From Rhodobacter sp. (lineage in GTDB: Bacteria > Pseudomonadota > Alphaproteobacteria > Rhodobacterales > Rhodobacteraceae), in the NCBI GenBank assembly GCA_020250445.1, contig JADCEF010000051.1:1-44006 (forward strand): a DNA stretch of 44,006 bases, given 5' to 3'. Both the position numbers and the translations under genes were made by a program. Under the pieces are notes generated by a model. That model saw nothing but the letters and a program-made list of their open reading frames with translations, searched no databases and was not told the DNA's origin. Below, piece by piece: positions 17,897 to 26,926 of this stretch. Position 1 is the stretch's first letter. Each line of letters opens with the position of its first letter.

Positions 17897-18442
17897 TCAG
17901 CGCTGTCCGCGCCACATCCGTGTCAGGGTGCCGTCGCCGCCGATCTGCCGTTTCAACGCCCCGGCGACATGCAGGGCCAGCACGCCCATCAGCAGCTTGG
18001 TCAGCAGGCCATGCGCGGCCCAGCCTGCATTTTCCCAGGCTTCGGACACCGGGGCGATGGGCGGGATCACCCAGCGGTCGAACAGCATCACGTCAAGACC
18101 GGACGCCGAACTTGCCACCCAGCCCGACACCGGGATGGCCAAAAGCAGAACATACATCAGCCCATGGGCCGCGCGGGCCATGCGCTGTGTCCAGTCATCG
18201 GTCGCGCCCTGCGGGGCGGGGGGCGGGCTGAGGCGGTGCCAGATCAGCCGCACAATCACCAGGCCAAGCAGGATAAGGCCGATGCTTTTGTGCAGCCCGT
18301 ACATCCACAGGTTGGCCAGCCCCGGCTCCATCGTGGCAATGCGCGTCCCCAGGGCCAGCATTCCGACAAGGGCCAGGGCCATGCCCCAGTGCAGCAGGCG
18401 GGTGACAAGGCCGAAGCGGGTGGGGGTGTTGCGCCAGACCAT
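17897..18442 (-). CDS. Cytochrome b561 family protein
   Basis: A 181-residue four-helix membrane cytochrome of the bacterial b561 type, which carries electrons in the inner membrane. Candidate haem ligands are His18 (RLLHWGMALAL), His51 (YGLHKSIG), the His in RAAHGLMYVLLLAIPVSGW, and the histidines of GWAAHGLLTKLLMGVLALHV. It follows the YceI gene with a 5-bp gap, a pairing seen often, in which the periplasmic YceI protein may bind a quinone or isoprenoid that the cytochrome oxidises or reduces. That link is inference. Confidence 0.9.
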   Translation of the reverse strand: MVWRNTPTRFGLVTRLLHWGMALALVGMLALGTRIATMEPGLANLWMYGLHKSIGLILLGLVIVRLIWHRLSPPPAPQGATDDWTQRMARAAHGLMYVLLLAIPVSGWVASSASGLDVMLFDRWVIPPIAPVSEAWENAGWAAHGLLTKLLMGVLALHVAGALKRQIGGDGTLTRMWRGQR

Positions 18443-18447
18443 CGGCG

Positions 18448-19011
18448 TCAGTCCTGCCGCGCGATGCGCGCAAGGATGTCCAGCCGCACCTCGTCGCCCA
18501 CAAGGTCGGCCCAGCCGACGGCACCGAAGTCGCTGCGCTTGACCTGACCCACCAGGCGCACCGTCAGCTGGCTGAGATCGCCCGGCGCACTGTCCGTCTG
18601 CCGCCAGATCTGGGCGGCCAGCGTCATGGGCCGGGTGACGCCGCGGATCGTGACGTTGCCTTCAACCGTGGCACCATCCGCTGCCGGGCGGACCGAGGTG
18701 GAGGCGAAGGTGATTTCAGGCCAGGTCCGGGCATCCAGCACCTTGGGGCCTTTCATCGCCTGGGCGGCGAAGGGAAAGCTGGCTTCGGCATTCTGCACAT
18801 CGATCGTGACCGCGACGGTGCTGTTGGACAGCTGATCAAAGTCAAGCGTCAGGTCGGCGCGGGTGACGGGCATGCGCCCGGTGATGCGGTCGGGGCCGAA
18901 ATCGGTCTCGAATCCAACGCTTGATGCGGCGGGTTCCAGCACATAGCGGACCGGGGCGGACAGGGCGGGGCCGGCGATGGCCAGCAGCAGGGCAGCGGCA
19001 AGGCGATACAT
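18448..19011 (-). CDS. Periplasmic YceI-family protein
   Basis: A 187-residue exported protein of the YceI lipocalin-like fold, relatives of which bind long isoprenoid chains. Signal peptide cleaved near LSA-PV. The core reads YVLEPAASSVGFETDF, then DLTLDFDQLSNSTVAVTIDV, TWPEITFASTSV and VTIRGVTRPMTLAAQIWRQT, with the C-terminal GRSDFG-like KRSDFGAVGWADLVGDEVRL. ATG at 19011 is preferred because AGGAGG lies 6-7 nt before it; a TTG two codons upstream is unlikely. Co-transcribed with the b561 gene. Confidence 0.9.
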   Translation of the reverse strand: MYRLAAALLLAIAGPALSAPVRYVLEPAASSVGFETDFGPDRITGRMPVTRADLTLDFDQLSNSTVAVTIDVQNAEASFPFAAQAMKGPKVLDARTWPEITFASTSVRPAADGATVEGNVTIRGVTRPMTLAAQIWRQTDSAPGDLSQLTVRLVGQVKRSDFGAVGWADLVGDEVRLDILARIARQD

Positions 19012-19064
19012 GGACAATCCTCCTGCGTCGCAGATAGCACATTGGCGCGCGCCGTCAGGTCAAT

Positions 19065-19712
19065 TCACGCGGAGTTCAGCACGGATCTGCCTGCGGGCTG
19101 CGGATCGGGCAGCAGCAGGGGGTGGCCCCGGCTGTCCTGCCCGACCCACCAGTCTGCGGGCGGGGCGTTGCGGGCGCGCAGCCGTGCAAGCTGCCAGCGC
19201 GCCAGATCGGGGGTGTGGCGCGGGGCCATCTGCCAGCGGCTTTCCACAGCGGGTGCCCCGCCCTGACCTGGGGTCAGCAAAAGGCCCAGCGGCGGCAGAA
19301 GGCCCAGCGCGCCCGCCGCCTCTGCCCCAGCTTCGGCGGCCAGTTGCAGGCGTCGCACCGCCGTAAGGCCGGGCAGCACCGGCAGTTCGGCCACGACCAG
19401 CGCCACGGCCCCCGAACGCAGGGTCTCTTCGATGGTCCAAAGCACGTCATCGCCCCGGTGCGCCTGTGCCAGGATCAGCCGCCCCGGATCAGCCAGCGGC
19501 GCGATCCCGTCACACATCAGCCGTTCCGTCTGCCAGCCGGGATGCGCCCAGACCACCGGCCCCGAGGTGGCGTGCAGCAGGATCAGGGCCAGCATGTGCC
19601 GTGCGGGTCCGCAGAATTCATGCACCCGTCCCCGGTCCAGCCGCAGCGGACCAAGCAGCGTCTGGGCCGGGCGGGTCTTGCCGCCAGTGGGGATAAGCAG
19701 CGGAATCGGCAT
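19065..19712 (-). CDS. imuA: ImuA-family SOS mutagenesis protein (orphan)
   Basis: A 215-residue RecA-related protein resembling ImuA, which works with ImuB and DnaE2 in damage-induced translesion synthesis. Visible features are the N-terminal GRVHEFCGPARHMLALIL segment (in place of a Walker A loop), VVWAHPGWQTERL, the AQAHRGDDVLWTIEETLRSG block typical of the family, and a C-terminal arginine-rich region. imuB and dnaE2 are not adjacent in this window, which is unusual. The LexA box just upstream supports the assignment. Confidence 0.75.
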   Translation of the reverse strand: MPIPLLIPTGGKTRPAQTLLGPLRLDRGRVHEFCGPARHMLALILLHATSGPVVWAHPGWQTERLMCDGIAPLADPGRLILAQAHRGDDVLWTIEETLRSGAVALVVAELPVLPGLTAVRRLQLAAEAGAEAAGALGLLPPLGLLLTPGQGGAPAVESRWQMAPRHTPDLARWQLARLRARNAPPADWWVGQDSRGHPLLLPDPQPAGRSVLNSA

Positions 19713-19728
19713 GGATGCAGTTTACAGT

Positions 19729-19743
19729 GTTCTTTTTTCGTTC
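19729..19743. promoter_or_regulatory. LexA (SOS) box, GTTC-N7-GTTC
   Basis: The plus strand reads GTTC-tttttttc-like spacer-GTTC with exactly seven bases (ttttttc) between the two GTTC words; on the minus strand it reads GAAC-N7-GAAC. This is the direct-repeat operator of alphaproteobacterial LexA. It lies 17 nt upstream of the imuA start and about 78 nt upstream of the divergent aldo/keto reductase. Confidence 0.8.
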
Positions 19744-19820
19744 TCAATCACGCCGCAGCCTTGACCTTGCCAAACCCGCCCTGACCGCTAGGTTTTGTCG
19801 CAGGGGGCAAGGGATACCGC

Positions 19821-20865
19821 ATGCAACAGATGCCGCTGGGCCGGACCGGTCTTCGCGTTTCCGAATTCTGCCTGGGCACGATGACCTGGGGCACCCAGAC
19901 CGACGAGGCGGGGGCGCATGACCAGATCGATCTGGCGCTGGAGCATGGCGTGACCTTCTGGGACACCGCCGAGATGTATCCGACGAACCCGGTTCTTGCC
20001 GAAACCGTCGGCCGCACCGAAGAGATCATCGGCCGCTGGATTGCCAAAGGCGGGCCGCGTGACCGGGTGGTTCTGGCCACCAAGGTTGCGGGCGCGGGGC
20101 AGGGCGCGGTGCGCGACGGTGCCCCGATCAGTGCCGCGACCCTGCGCAGCGCCGTAGAGGGGTCGCTGCGGCGGCTGCAGACCGATGTGATCGATCTCTA
20201 TCAGCTGCACTGGCCGAACCGGGGATCGTATCATTTCCGCAAGATGTGGTCCTATGATCCGCGCGGCACCGACCGGGTCGCCGTCACCGCCCATATGACC
20301 GAGGTGCTGCTGGAGGCGCAGGTGCTGATCGCCCAGGGCAAGATCCGCCACATCGGACTGTCGAACGAAAGCGTCTGGGGGGCAGCGCGCTGGCTGGCGC
20401 TGGCAGATAGCCTGGGCTTGCCCCGCATGGCCAGCATCCAGAACGAATATTCGCTGCTGTGTCGGCAGTTCGATACCGACTGGGCCGAGCTTTCGGTGAT
20501 GGAGGATATGCCGCTGCTGGCCTTCTCGCCGCTGGCGGTGGGCCTGCTGTCGGGCAAATACGCAGGCGATGTGATCCCCGAGGGCACCCGGCGAAGCGCC
20601 ACGCCCACCCTGAGCGGGCGGATCACGCCGCAGGTGTTCGGGGCGGTTGCGGCCTATTGCGGCATTGCCGCGCGGCACGGGCTTGATCCCTGCCAGATGG
20701 CGCTGGCCTTTTGCCGGTCGCGGCCCTTTGCGGTGATCCCGATCCTGGGGGGCCACGACGCGGGCGCAACTGGCGACGGCGCTGGGCGCGGCGGGCCTGG
20801 TGCTGGACGACGCGGTACAGGCCGAGATCGCGGCAGTGCACCGCGCCTTTCCGGCCCCTTACTGA
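19821..20865 (+). pseudogene. Aldo/keto reductase with a +1 frameshift in a G6 tract
   Basis: An NADPH-dependent aldo/keto reductase of the Tas type. It has the start MPLGRTGLRVSEFCLGTMTW, the catalytic Asp/Tyr/Lys/His set (WDTAEMY, ATKVAG, YQLHWPNR) and SNESVWG. The frame is normal to PFAVIPILG near 20747. There a run of six G (20747-20752) shifts it. With five G the chain would continue ATTRAQLATALGAAGLVLDD and end AVHRAFPAPY at a TGA at 20863-20865, the expected end. As read, translation runs on to 20924 with a nonsense tail. Cause: mutation, slippage-based variation or sequencing error. Confidence 0.85.
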
Positions 20866-21480
20866 GGACGGCCGGGCAGGCCGCGGAAACGGCTTGCGCC
20901 CGGCAGGGCAATGGGGCCTTGTGATGCCACCGTTCGCCTGATCCCGAAGGCCTGACCTGCCGATGCGCCCGTTCCCGCCCCCCCGTCCTGATGGCCCCTG
21001 TCCTGCGGGCCGGGCACCTGGCCGCCCATCTCGGCGGCTGGGCGGGCGCTGCGCCGCCGGTGACCGGGGCTGTCCGGGTCAGGCCGCCGGGCAGCCCGGC
21101 TGCGGCCGTGACAAAGGCGGAGGCCGCCGTGCCTGCCCGCGCCCCGGAATTGTCAGCAGGCGCACAGGGCGCAGAACCATCGGCCACCCCGCCGCAAACC
21201 GGCAGCCTGCCGCAGAAGGCGGTGGCCCCGCCCCGGCCCCCGCCCGCACCGGCGATGTTTCCCGGCCGGATTGCCTGCGCCAAGACGGGCGGGCGCTGTG
21301 CCAGGGCGGGCAATTACACCACCGTCGCCCGCCCGCCCGGCACGCGAAACGAAGGCAAGACCCGCCCCGGGCAAGCCGGTTGGCCCGGGCCGCGCAAGGC
21401 CGGGCCGCGCGGCTTTCGGCTGATCTTCCCGGTGCCGGGGTGCCGGGCACTTGCGACGCGGCGCGGACCGGGGGGGCACA
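20866..21480. other. GC-rich stretch without a convincing gene
   Basis: About 615 bases. Long open frames exist in several phases because stop codons are rare in such GC-rich DNA, but the translations are Pro, Arg, Gly and Ala runs without family features. It may be eroded sequence, as decayed genes lie on both sides (aldo/keto reductase, ArgO). Confidence 0.5.
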
Positions 21481-22014
21481 ATGCAGGGCGTAACGGGACT
21501 GGCGCTGCTGGGGCTGCTGGCGGGATGCGTGGGCACCCCGGCCCCGCAGGCGGGATACCGGGCGGCGGGGGCACCGATCTATTCCAACGCCGTGTTCCAG
21601 CAGGACCGGCTGGCAGGGCGCTGGATGCAGGTGGCGGATTTTGCCCCCGCCGGTTCCGGGGCCTGCGCCGCGCGCGGCCTGATGGTGACGCCGGGCGGTG
21701 CGGGGCAACTGACGGTGGAGGCGGACCTGTGCCTTGGCGGCGAGACACGGCGCTACGCGGGTCCGGCGGCGGTGACCGGGCCGGGCCGCATCCGGCTGAC
21801 CGCCGCCGATCCGGCGGGCATCGGGGCGGAATGGTGGGTGCTTTGGGTGGATGCCGATTACCGGACACTGGTGGTAGGCACGCCATCGGGGTCATTCGGG
21901 ATGATCCTGAACCGCACAAGCGATCTGCCGCCCGACCGCCTGGCAGCGGCGCGCGAGGTGCTGGCGTGGAATGGCTATGACCTTGGCCGGATGCGCGCGG
22001 TCGGCCCGCGCTGA
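21481..22014 (+). CDS. Lipocalin-family lipoprotein
   Basis: 177 residues with a lipoprotein signal (LALLGLLAGC, Cys16) and a lipocalin-like body. It has the GRWMQVADFAP motif, the family GxW, at about residues 47-57, CAARGLMVTP, the central strand region GAEWWVLWVDADYRTLVVGT, and PSGSFGMILNRTSDLP near the end. Resembles the Blc type of outer-membrane lipoproteins that bind lipids or other hydrophobic ligands. The start is the ATG at 21481 beside a G-rich leader; an upstream in-frame start at 21451 would put polar residues before the signal. Confidence 0.85.
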   Translation: MQGVTGLALLGLLAGCVGTPAPQAGYRAAGAPIYSNAVFQQDRLAGRWMQVADFAPAGSGACAARGLMVTPGGAGQLTVEADLCLGGETRRYAGPAAVTGPGRIRLTAADPAGIGAEWWVLWVDADYRTLVVGTPSGSFGMILNRTSDLPPDRLAAAREVLAWNGYDLGRMRAVGPR

Positions 22015-22116
22015 GCCGGGCGGCATGTCACAGGCTTCTGTCATCCGGTCCCGCCCGATGGCGGGCTGGGCCGCGCCGGACGGTCATGAAGACGCGGCGC
22101 AGGCAGGAACCCTCTG

Positions 22117-22510
22117 GTGGGATCGGCAGCGGTATCGGGGCTTCCGGTCGGGCGCAGCCTGATCCTGGCGATTGGCGCGCAGAATGCCTTCGTGCTGCGC
22201 CAGGGGCTGCGGAGCGAGCATGTCGGGGCGGGGCTGCCGGCCTGCAGCCTGTCGGATGCCCCGCTGATGACCGCCGCGGTTCCGGGCCTTGATGCGCTGT
22301 CCGGGGTGCTGCCCTGGCCGGGGGCGCGATCGCCTTGGCGGGGCGGCGTTCCTGATCGTTTGCGGTGCGCTGCGCTTTCGTGCGGCGCTGCGCGGGGGGC
22401 GAGGCGCAATCGCCGACCGCTGCCCTGGCGGCCCCGCTGGGGTGGGTGCCGGCAACCTGCCTGCTGCTGGCCCGGACCAACCCGCCAGCCGGACAGTCCT
22501 GCCCGCCCCG
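22117..22510 (+). pseudogene. Remnant of an ArgO/LysE-type exporter
   Basis: Three frames in succession rebuild the N-terminal half of a basic-amino-acid exporter. Frame one reads LILAIGAQNAFVLRQGLRSE, then LSDAPLMTA to about 22318. Frame two, from 22337, gives GGAAFLIVCGALRFRAALRG. Frame three, from 22395, gives GGEAQSPTAA then APLGWVPATCLLLARTNPPA, matching the TWLNPH region. The second half is absent and the DMT transporter gene starts 44 bp later. At least two frameshifts plus a 3' deletion. Confidence 0.7.
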
Positions 22511-22553
22511 GTCCGCCCTTGAACCCGCCCCCGGATTGGCGTCATCTGCGGCG

Positions 22554-23477
22554 ATGACCGGACCTGCCGCCCCTGCCGCGCCGCGTCCTGTCGCGGGCGT
22601 CCTGTGGATGCTGGCGGCGGGCCTCAGCTTTGTCTGCATGACGGCGGTGGTGCGGCATCTGGGCACCGGCCTGCCGGCGGCACAGACCGCCTTCCTGCGC
22701 TTTGGCTGGGGGGTGCTGATCCTGCTGCCCACGATGCTGCCGCTGCTGCGCGGCGGTGTGCCGCCGGGGACCGCAGGCTTGTTCCTGTGGCGCGGGGCTT
22801 TTCACACCGGGGCGGTGATCTTCTGGTTTTATGCCATGGCGCGGCTGCCTTTGGCCGAGGTGACGGCGGTGGGCTATCTCAACCCCGTGGCGGTGACGCT
22901 GGGGGCGGCGCTGCTGTTTGGCGAAAGGCTGACCGCGCCGCGCGTGCTGGCGGTCCTGGTGGCGCTGCTGGGTGCCCTGATCATCCTGCGCCCCGGGGTG
23001 CGGGCGGTGACCGACGGGCATCTGGCGCAGCTTTGCGCGGCGATGCTTTTCGCGGGGTCCTATCTGTGCGCCAAGCGGCTGAGCGGCCGGGCAGGTGCGG
23101 GCATGATCGTGGCAATGATGTCGCTGACGGTGACGGCAGGGCTGGCCCCCTTTGCCCTGGCCGTCTGGGTGCCGGTCAGCGCGGTGCAGCTGGCCTGGCT
23201 GCTGCTGACGGCGGTCTTCGCCACGCTGGGCCATTATGCGATGACCCGCGCCTTCGCCGTGGCCCCGATGTCGGCAACGCAGCCCGTCGCCTTTCTGCAG
23301 CTGATCTGGGCTGCGATGCTGGGCACGCTGATCTTCGGCGAGCCGGTCGATCCCTTTGTCCTGCTGGGGGGCACACTGATCATCGGCGCAATCAGCCTGC
23401 TGACCTGGCGCGAGGCCGTGATGCAGCGGCGCGGGGCCGTGCCTGTTCCCCGACAGCCGGAGACGCAGGGGCTTTGA
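22554..23477 (+). CDS. DMT-superfamily (EamA) transporter
   Basis: A 307-residue inner-membrane protein with ten predicted membrane segments in two EamA repeats (about residues 14-148 and 158-290). Typical features are AAGLSFVCMTAVVRHL, AFLRFGWGVLILLPT, the GYLNPVAVTLGAALLFGERL loop and its second-half counterpart PVAFLQLIWAAMLGTLIFGE. Members export small metabolites. Substrate unknown. The ATG at 22554 gives a normal N-terminus; the open frame extends upstream through the ArgO remnant. Confidence 0.88.
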   Translation: MTGPAAPAAPRPVAGVLWMLAAGLSFVCMTAVVRHLGTGLPAAQTAFLRFGWGVLILLPTMLPLLRGGVPPGTAGLFLWRGAFHTGAVIFWFYAMARLPLAEVTAVGYLNPVAVTLGAALLFGERLTAPRVLAVLVALLGALIILRPGVRAVTDGHLAQLCAAMLFAGSYLCAKRLSGRAGAGMIVAMMSLTVTAGLAPFALAVWVPVSAVQLAWLLLTAVFATLGHYAMTRAFAVAPMSATQPVAFLQLIWAAMLGTLIFGEPVDPFVLLGGTLIIGAISLLTWREAVMQRRGAVPVPRQPETQGL

Positions 23478-23536
23478 CTCCCCTTGAGCAAGTGCATAGT
23501 CAGCGGCAGGCTTTTTCTTGACCAGGGTATGCACCG

Positions 23537-24841
23537 ATGAAGATTGCGATGATCGGGACGGGCTATGTCGGGCTGGTGTCGGGGGTCTGCTTTTCGGACT
23601 TCGGGCATGAGGTGGTCTGCGTCGACAAGGACCCGGCCAAGATCGAGAAGCTGAACCGGGGCGAGATCCCCATTTTCGAGCCGGGACTCGACGTGCTGCT
23701 GGCCAGGAACGTCAAGGCGGGACGGCTGACCTTCACGCTGGATATCAAGGCGGCAGTCAGCGGCGCGGATGCCGTCTTCATTGCCGTCGGCACCCCGGCG
23801 CGGCGTGGCGACGGCCATGCCGACATCACCTATGTGATGGCGGCCGCCGCCGAGATCGGGGCGGCGCTGACGGGATATGCCGTGATCGTCACCAAATCGA
23901 CCGTGCCGGTCGGCACCAACCGGGCCGTGCAGGCGGCCGTCCGGGCTGCCGCGCCTGACGCGCGGTTCGACGTGGCCTCCAACCCCGAATTCCTGCGCGA
24001 GGGGGCGGCAATCGATGATTTCATGCGGCCCGACCGCGTGGTGGTGGGGGTGGAATCCGACCGCGCCCGGGCGGTGATGGCCGAAATCTACCGTCCGTTG
24101 TTCCTGCGTGATTTTCCGGTGGTCTACACCGATCTCGAATCCGCCGAGATGATCAAATACGCCGCCAACGCCTTTCTGGCGGTGAAGATCACCTTCATCA
24201 ACGAAATCGCCGCGCTGTGCGAAAAGGTCGGGGCCGATATCAAGTCCGTGTCCAGGGGCATGGGCCTGGACGGGCGCATCGGCAACAAGTTCCTGCATGC
24301 CGGACCCGGATATGGCGGATCCTGTTTTCCGAAAGATACAAAGGCGCTGGCCCGGATCGGACAGGATCATTCGGTGCCGATGCAGATCACCGAAACGGTG
24401 ATCAAGGTGAATGATGAAATCAAGCGGCGCATGGTGGAAAAGATCGTCGATCTTTGCGACGGCACGATCAGCGGCAAGACCGTGGCGGTACTGGGCGTCA
24501 CCTTCAAGCCGAACACCGACGACATGCGCGAGGCACCCTCGCTGACAATCGTGCCCGCGCTGATCGGGGGCGGGGCCAGGGTGCGCGTTGTCGATCCCGA
24601 GGGGTGGCGCGAAGGAACACGGCTGCTTCCGGGCGTCGACTGGCGCGACAGCGCCTATGATGCGGCGGCAGGCGCGGATGCCGTGGTGATCCTGACCGAG
24701 TGGAACGAATTCCGCGCCCTGGACCTGCCGCGTCTGGCCGGGTCGATGGCCACGCCGAAGATGGCGGACCTTCGCAACATCTATTCGGCTGAAAAAGCCC
24801 GCGCGGCCGGTTTCACCGATTATGTCGCCGTCGGGCGCTGA
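23537..24841 (+). CDS. ugd: UDP-glucose 6-dehydrogenase
   Basis: Oxidises UDP-glucose to UDP-glucuronate with two NAD+, feeding surface polysaccharide or lipid synthesis. 434 residues: the N-terminal NAD-binding fold (MKIAMIGTGYVGLVSGVCF), KSTVPVGTN, ASNPEFLREG, the active-site Cys263 in GYGGSCFPKDTKAL, and a second nucleotide fold with GVTFKPNTDDMREAPS. Complete. No glycosyltransferases lie next to it. Its end overlaps the convergent sulfotransferase-like gene by 22 nt. Confidence 0.95.
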   Translation: MKIAMIGTGYVGLVSGVCFSDFGHEVVCVDKDPAKIEKLNRGEIPIFEPGLDVLLARNVKAGRLTFTLDIKAAVSGADAVFIAVGTPARRGDGHADITYVMAAAAEIGAALTGYAVIVTKSTVPVGTNRAVQAAVRAAAPDARFDVASNPEFLREGAAIDDFMRPDRVVVGVESDRARAVMAEIYRPLFLRDFPVVYTDLESAEMIKYAANAFLAVKITFINEIAALCEKVGADIKSVSRGMGLDGRIGNKFLHAGPGYGGSCFPKDTKALARIGQDHSVPMQITETVIKVNDEIKRRMVEKIVDLCDGTISGKTVAVLGVTFKPNTDDMREAPSLTIVPALIGGGARVRVVDPEGWREGTRLLPGVDWRDSAYDAAAGADAVVILTEWNEFRALDLPRLAGSMATPKMADLRNIYSAEKARAAGFTDYVAVGR

Positions 24842-25671
24842 GCGGCGTGCAGCGGGGCAGACGGGGCGCCGTGCAGCGCGGGGCGGCGCGCCAGAAGATC
24901 GTGGTCCCGCTCGGCAAAGGCCTCGATCCGATGGCGGGCGGAATCGGTGCCAAAGGCTTCCAGCAGGCGCGGCCAGCGCAGATGTTCCGATGTCGCTTCT
25001 GACGGCGTGGCAAGCCGCAGGATGACCCCGTAGCGGTCCAAAAGCGCCGCTTCCAGCGGGCGCAGGTCGTTGCAATGGATCACCCCGTCCAGTTCCGCCA
25101 GCCCGCGCCGGGCCGTGGCCAGCGCCTCGGCCCGCGGCAGGGCGCGGAAGGCGGCGGTCCCGCCGATGCGCCGGGTGCCGAAATAGGAACAATAGACGTT
25201 GTCGCAGACATCGCGGATGCGGGCCTGCCAGTCTGCATCCCCGCCGAAAAAGCAGTCATCGGCGGTCCAGTGCCGCGCGCGGGCGAGATGCAGGTTTTCC
25301 GGCAGGGCAAGCTCTTCTTCCGTCAGGGCTTCGGCCTGCGCGCGAAAATGAAAGTAGAGCGAGGCGATGCGTTCCTGCGGATCGCGCAGCACGGTGAAGG
25401 TGAAGCGGCCGCGTGGCAGGGTTTCGATCCCGTCCCAGTCGAGCGGGCCGGAGTAAAGCGCGTGCCCCGGCGGGAACTGTGCCGCCCCGGGGGCGGCCTG
25501 ATTGGCGCTGCGCACCGGCGAGACGCGCGGCGCGCCCACCACCCGGGCAAGAGCGGCATGTACCGGCCCGCCGCCGGTGCGCGGCAGGTGCAGGAAGACG
25601 ATGGGATGGCGGATCAGGTCCATGGCAAGATCGGGTCCGGTGCAGCGGGTCGGTCGGGGTCGGTCAGCCAT
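24820..25671 (-). CDS. Sulfotransferase-family protein
   Basis: 283 residues with the two PAPS-binding elements of sulfotransferases: a 5'-phosphosulfate-type loop (IVFLHLPRTGGG, about residues 24-35) and the 3'-phosphate site (FTVLRDPQERIASLY, about 91-105). It resembles the type-2 carbohydrate sulfotransferases. Acceptor unknown; adjacency to ugd hints at a uronic-acid-containing glycan, but the genes are convergent. An alternative start is Met17 (25623); neither start has a clear ribosome site. The 3' end overlaps ugd by 22 nt. Confidence 0.75.
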   Translation of the reverse strand: MADRPRPTRCTGPDLAMDLIRHPIVFLHLPRTGGGPVHAALARVVGAPRVSPVRSANQAAPGAAQFPPGHALYSGPLDWDGIETLPRGRFTFTVLRDPQERIASLYFHFRAQAEALTEEELALPENLHLARARHWTADDCFFGGDADWQARIRDVCDNVYCSYFGTRRIGGTAAFRALPRAEALATARRGLAELDGVIHCNDLRPLEAALLDRYGVILRLATPSEATSEHLRWPRLLEAFGTDSARHRIEAFAERDHDLLARRPALHGAPSAPLHAAQRPTAT

Positions 25672-25936
25672 GTATCCGCTGACTGGCTTAAGACTTGGTT
25701 ACGCTGATCCGAAACTTTCCGCGCCTGACCCGGTGCGGGCCCTGCGGCATGGGGGCGCGGGGCGGGTCGCCCGCCCGGTCAGGGTGGCCGCCAAGGATCG
25801 GCGCGCCCGGCATCGGCCTGATCACCCCGCCGGTGACCCAAAGACCGCACAGTCGCCGCCAGTGGCCGGGCGAACGCGACGTGTTCCCTTTACGGGCGTG
25901 CCGCGCTAGCCTTGTTTGTCAGATCGGGGAGAAGCG

Positions 25937-26926
25937 ATGTTCAGGGCATTGGTGGTGGAGAAGGACGCGGCAGGGGGTACCGCCGCCCGCGTGCAGGAAC
26001 TGTCCGACAGCCGGTTGCCGGACGGTGACGTGACCGTGGCGGTCGAATATTCGACGCTGAACTATAAGGATGCCCTCTGCCTTGGCTCCGGCGGGGGACT
26101 GGTGCGGGCCTGGCCACATGTGCCCGGCATTGATTTCGCCGGGGTGGTCGAAACCTCGGACGATGCGCGCTACCGTCCCGGTGACCGGGTGGTGCTGACC
26201 GGCTGGCGTGTCGGCGAGGTGCATTGGGGCGGCTATGCCACCCGTGCCCGCGTCAGGGCCGACTGGCTGGTGCCGCTGCCCGCATCGCTGTCCACGCGGA
26301 TGGCGATGGCCGTGGGTACCGCCGGTTTCACGGCGATGCTGGCGGTGATCGCGCTGGAAAACCACGGCCTGCGCCCGGATCAGGGCGAGGTGCTGGTGAC
26401 CGGGGCCGCCGGGGGTGTGGGATCGGTGGCCGTGGCCCTGCTGGCAGGGCTTGGCCATAGGGTGGCCGCAGTCACGGGGCGTCCGGAAACGGAAGGCTAT
26501 CTGCGTGACCTGGGCGCAGCGCGGATCGTGCCGCGCGCGGAACTGGCGGAAACCGTGAAGCGCCCGCTTGAGTCAGAGACATGGGCGGGCTGCATCGATT
26601 CAGTGGGCGGGGCGATGCTGGCGCGGATTCTAGGCCAGATGAAGATGAACGCCAGCGTTGCCGCCGTGGGGCTTGCGGGCGGTGCTGACCTGCCGGCTTC
26701 GGTGGTGCCGTTCCTTCTGCGCGGCGTCAACCTGCTGGGCATCAACTCGGTCTTCGTGCCTTATGCGGCGCGGGTGCAGGCCTGGGACCGGATCGCGGCC
26801 GACCTGCCGATGAACCGTCTGGAGGCGATGATCCATCCTGCCGGTCTAGCCGACCTTCCCGGTCTGGGCCGGGCGATCCTTAAGGGCGAGGTCCGGGGCC
26901 GGGTTGTCGTTGACGTGCGGGCCTGA
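25937..26926 (+). CDS. acuI: Acrylyl-CoA reductase / zinc-free quinone oxidoreductase
   Basis: A 329-residue medium-chain dehydrogenase of the YhdH/AcuI type, which reduces acrylyl-CoA to propionyl-CoA with NADPH. AcuI serves 3-hydroxypropionate and DMSP metabolism in Rhodobacteraceae. It has the family start (MFRALVVEKD), STLNYKDALCL, PGIDFAGVV, the Rossmann loop VTGAAGGVGSVAVAL, VTGRPE and the GINSVFVPYAARVQAW segment. No zinc ligands are present. The ATG at 25937 follows GGGGAGAAG. No acuR or dmdA neighbour is seen, so its pathway here is inferred. Confidence 0.88.
   Translation: MFRALVVEKDAAGGTAARVQELSDSRLPDGDVTVAVEYSTLNYKDALCLGSGGGLVRAWPHVPGIDFAGVVETSDDARYRPGDRVVLTGWRVGEVHWGGYATRARVRADWLVPLPASLSTRMAMAVGTAGFTAMLAVIALENHGLRPDQGEVLVTGAAGGVGSVAVALLAGLGHRVAAVTGRPETEGYLRDLGAARIVPRAELAETVKRPLESETWAGCIDSVGGAMLARILGQMKMNASVAAVGLAGGADLPASVVPFLLRGVNLLGINSVFVPYAARVQAWDRIAADLPMNRLEAMIHPAGLADLPGLGRAILKGEVRGRVVVDVRA

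Noticed and set aside
20963-21493. Pro/Arg-rich open frames between the reductase and the lipocalin
   Set aside because: Frames stay open in several phases because the DNA is very GC-rich; no motif, no ribosome site.
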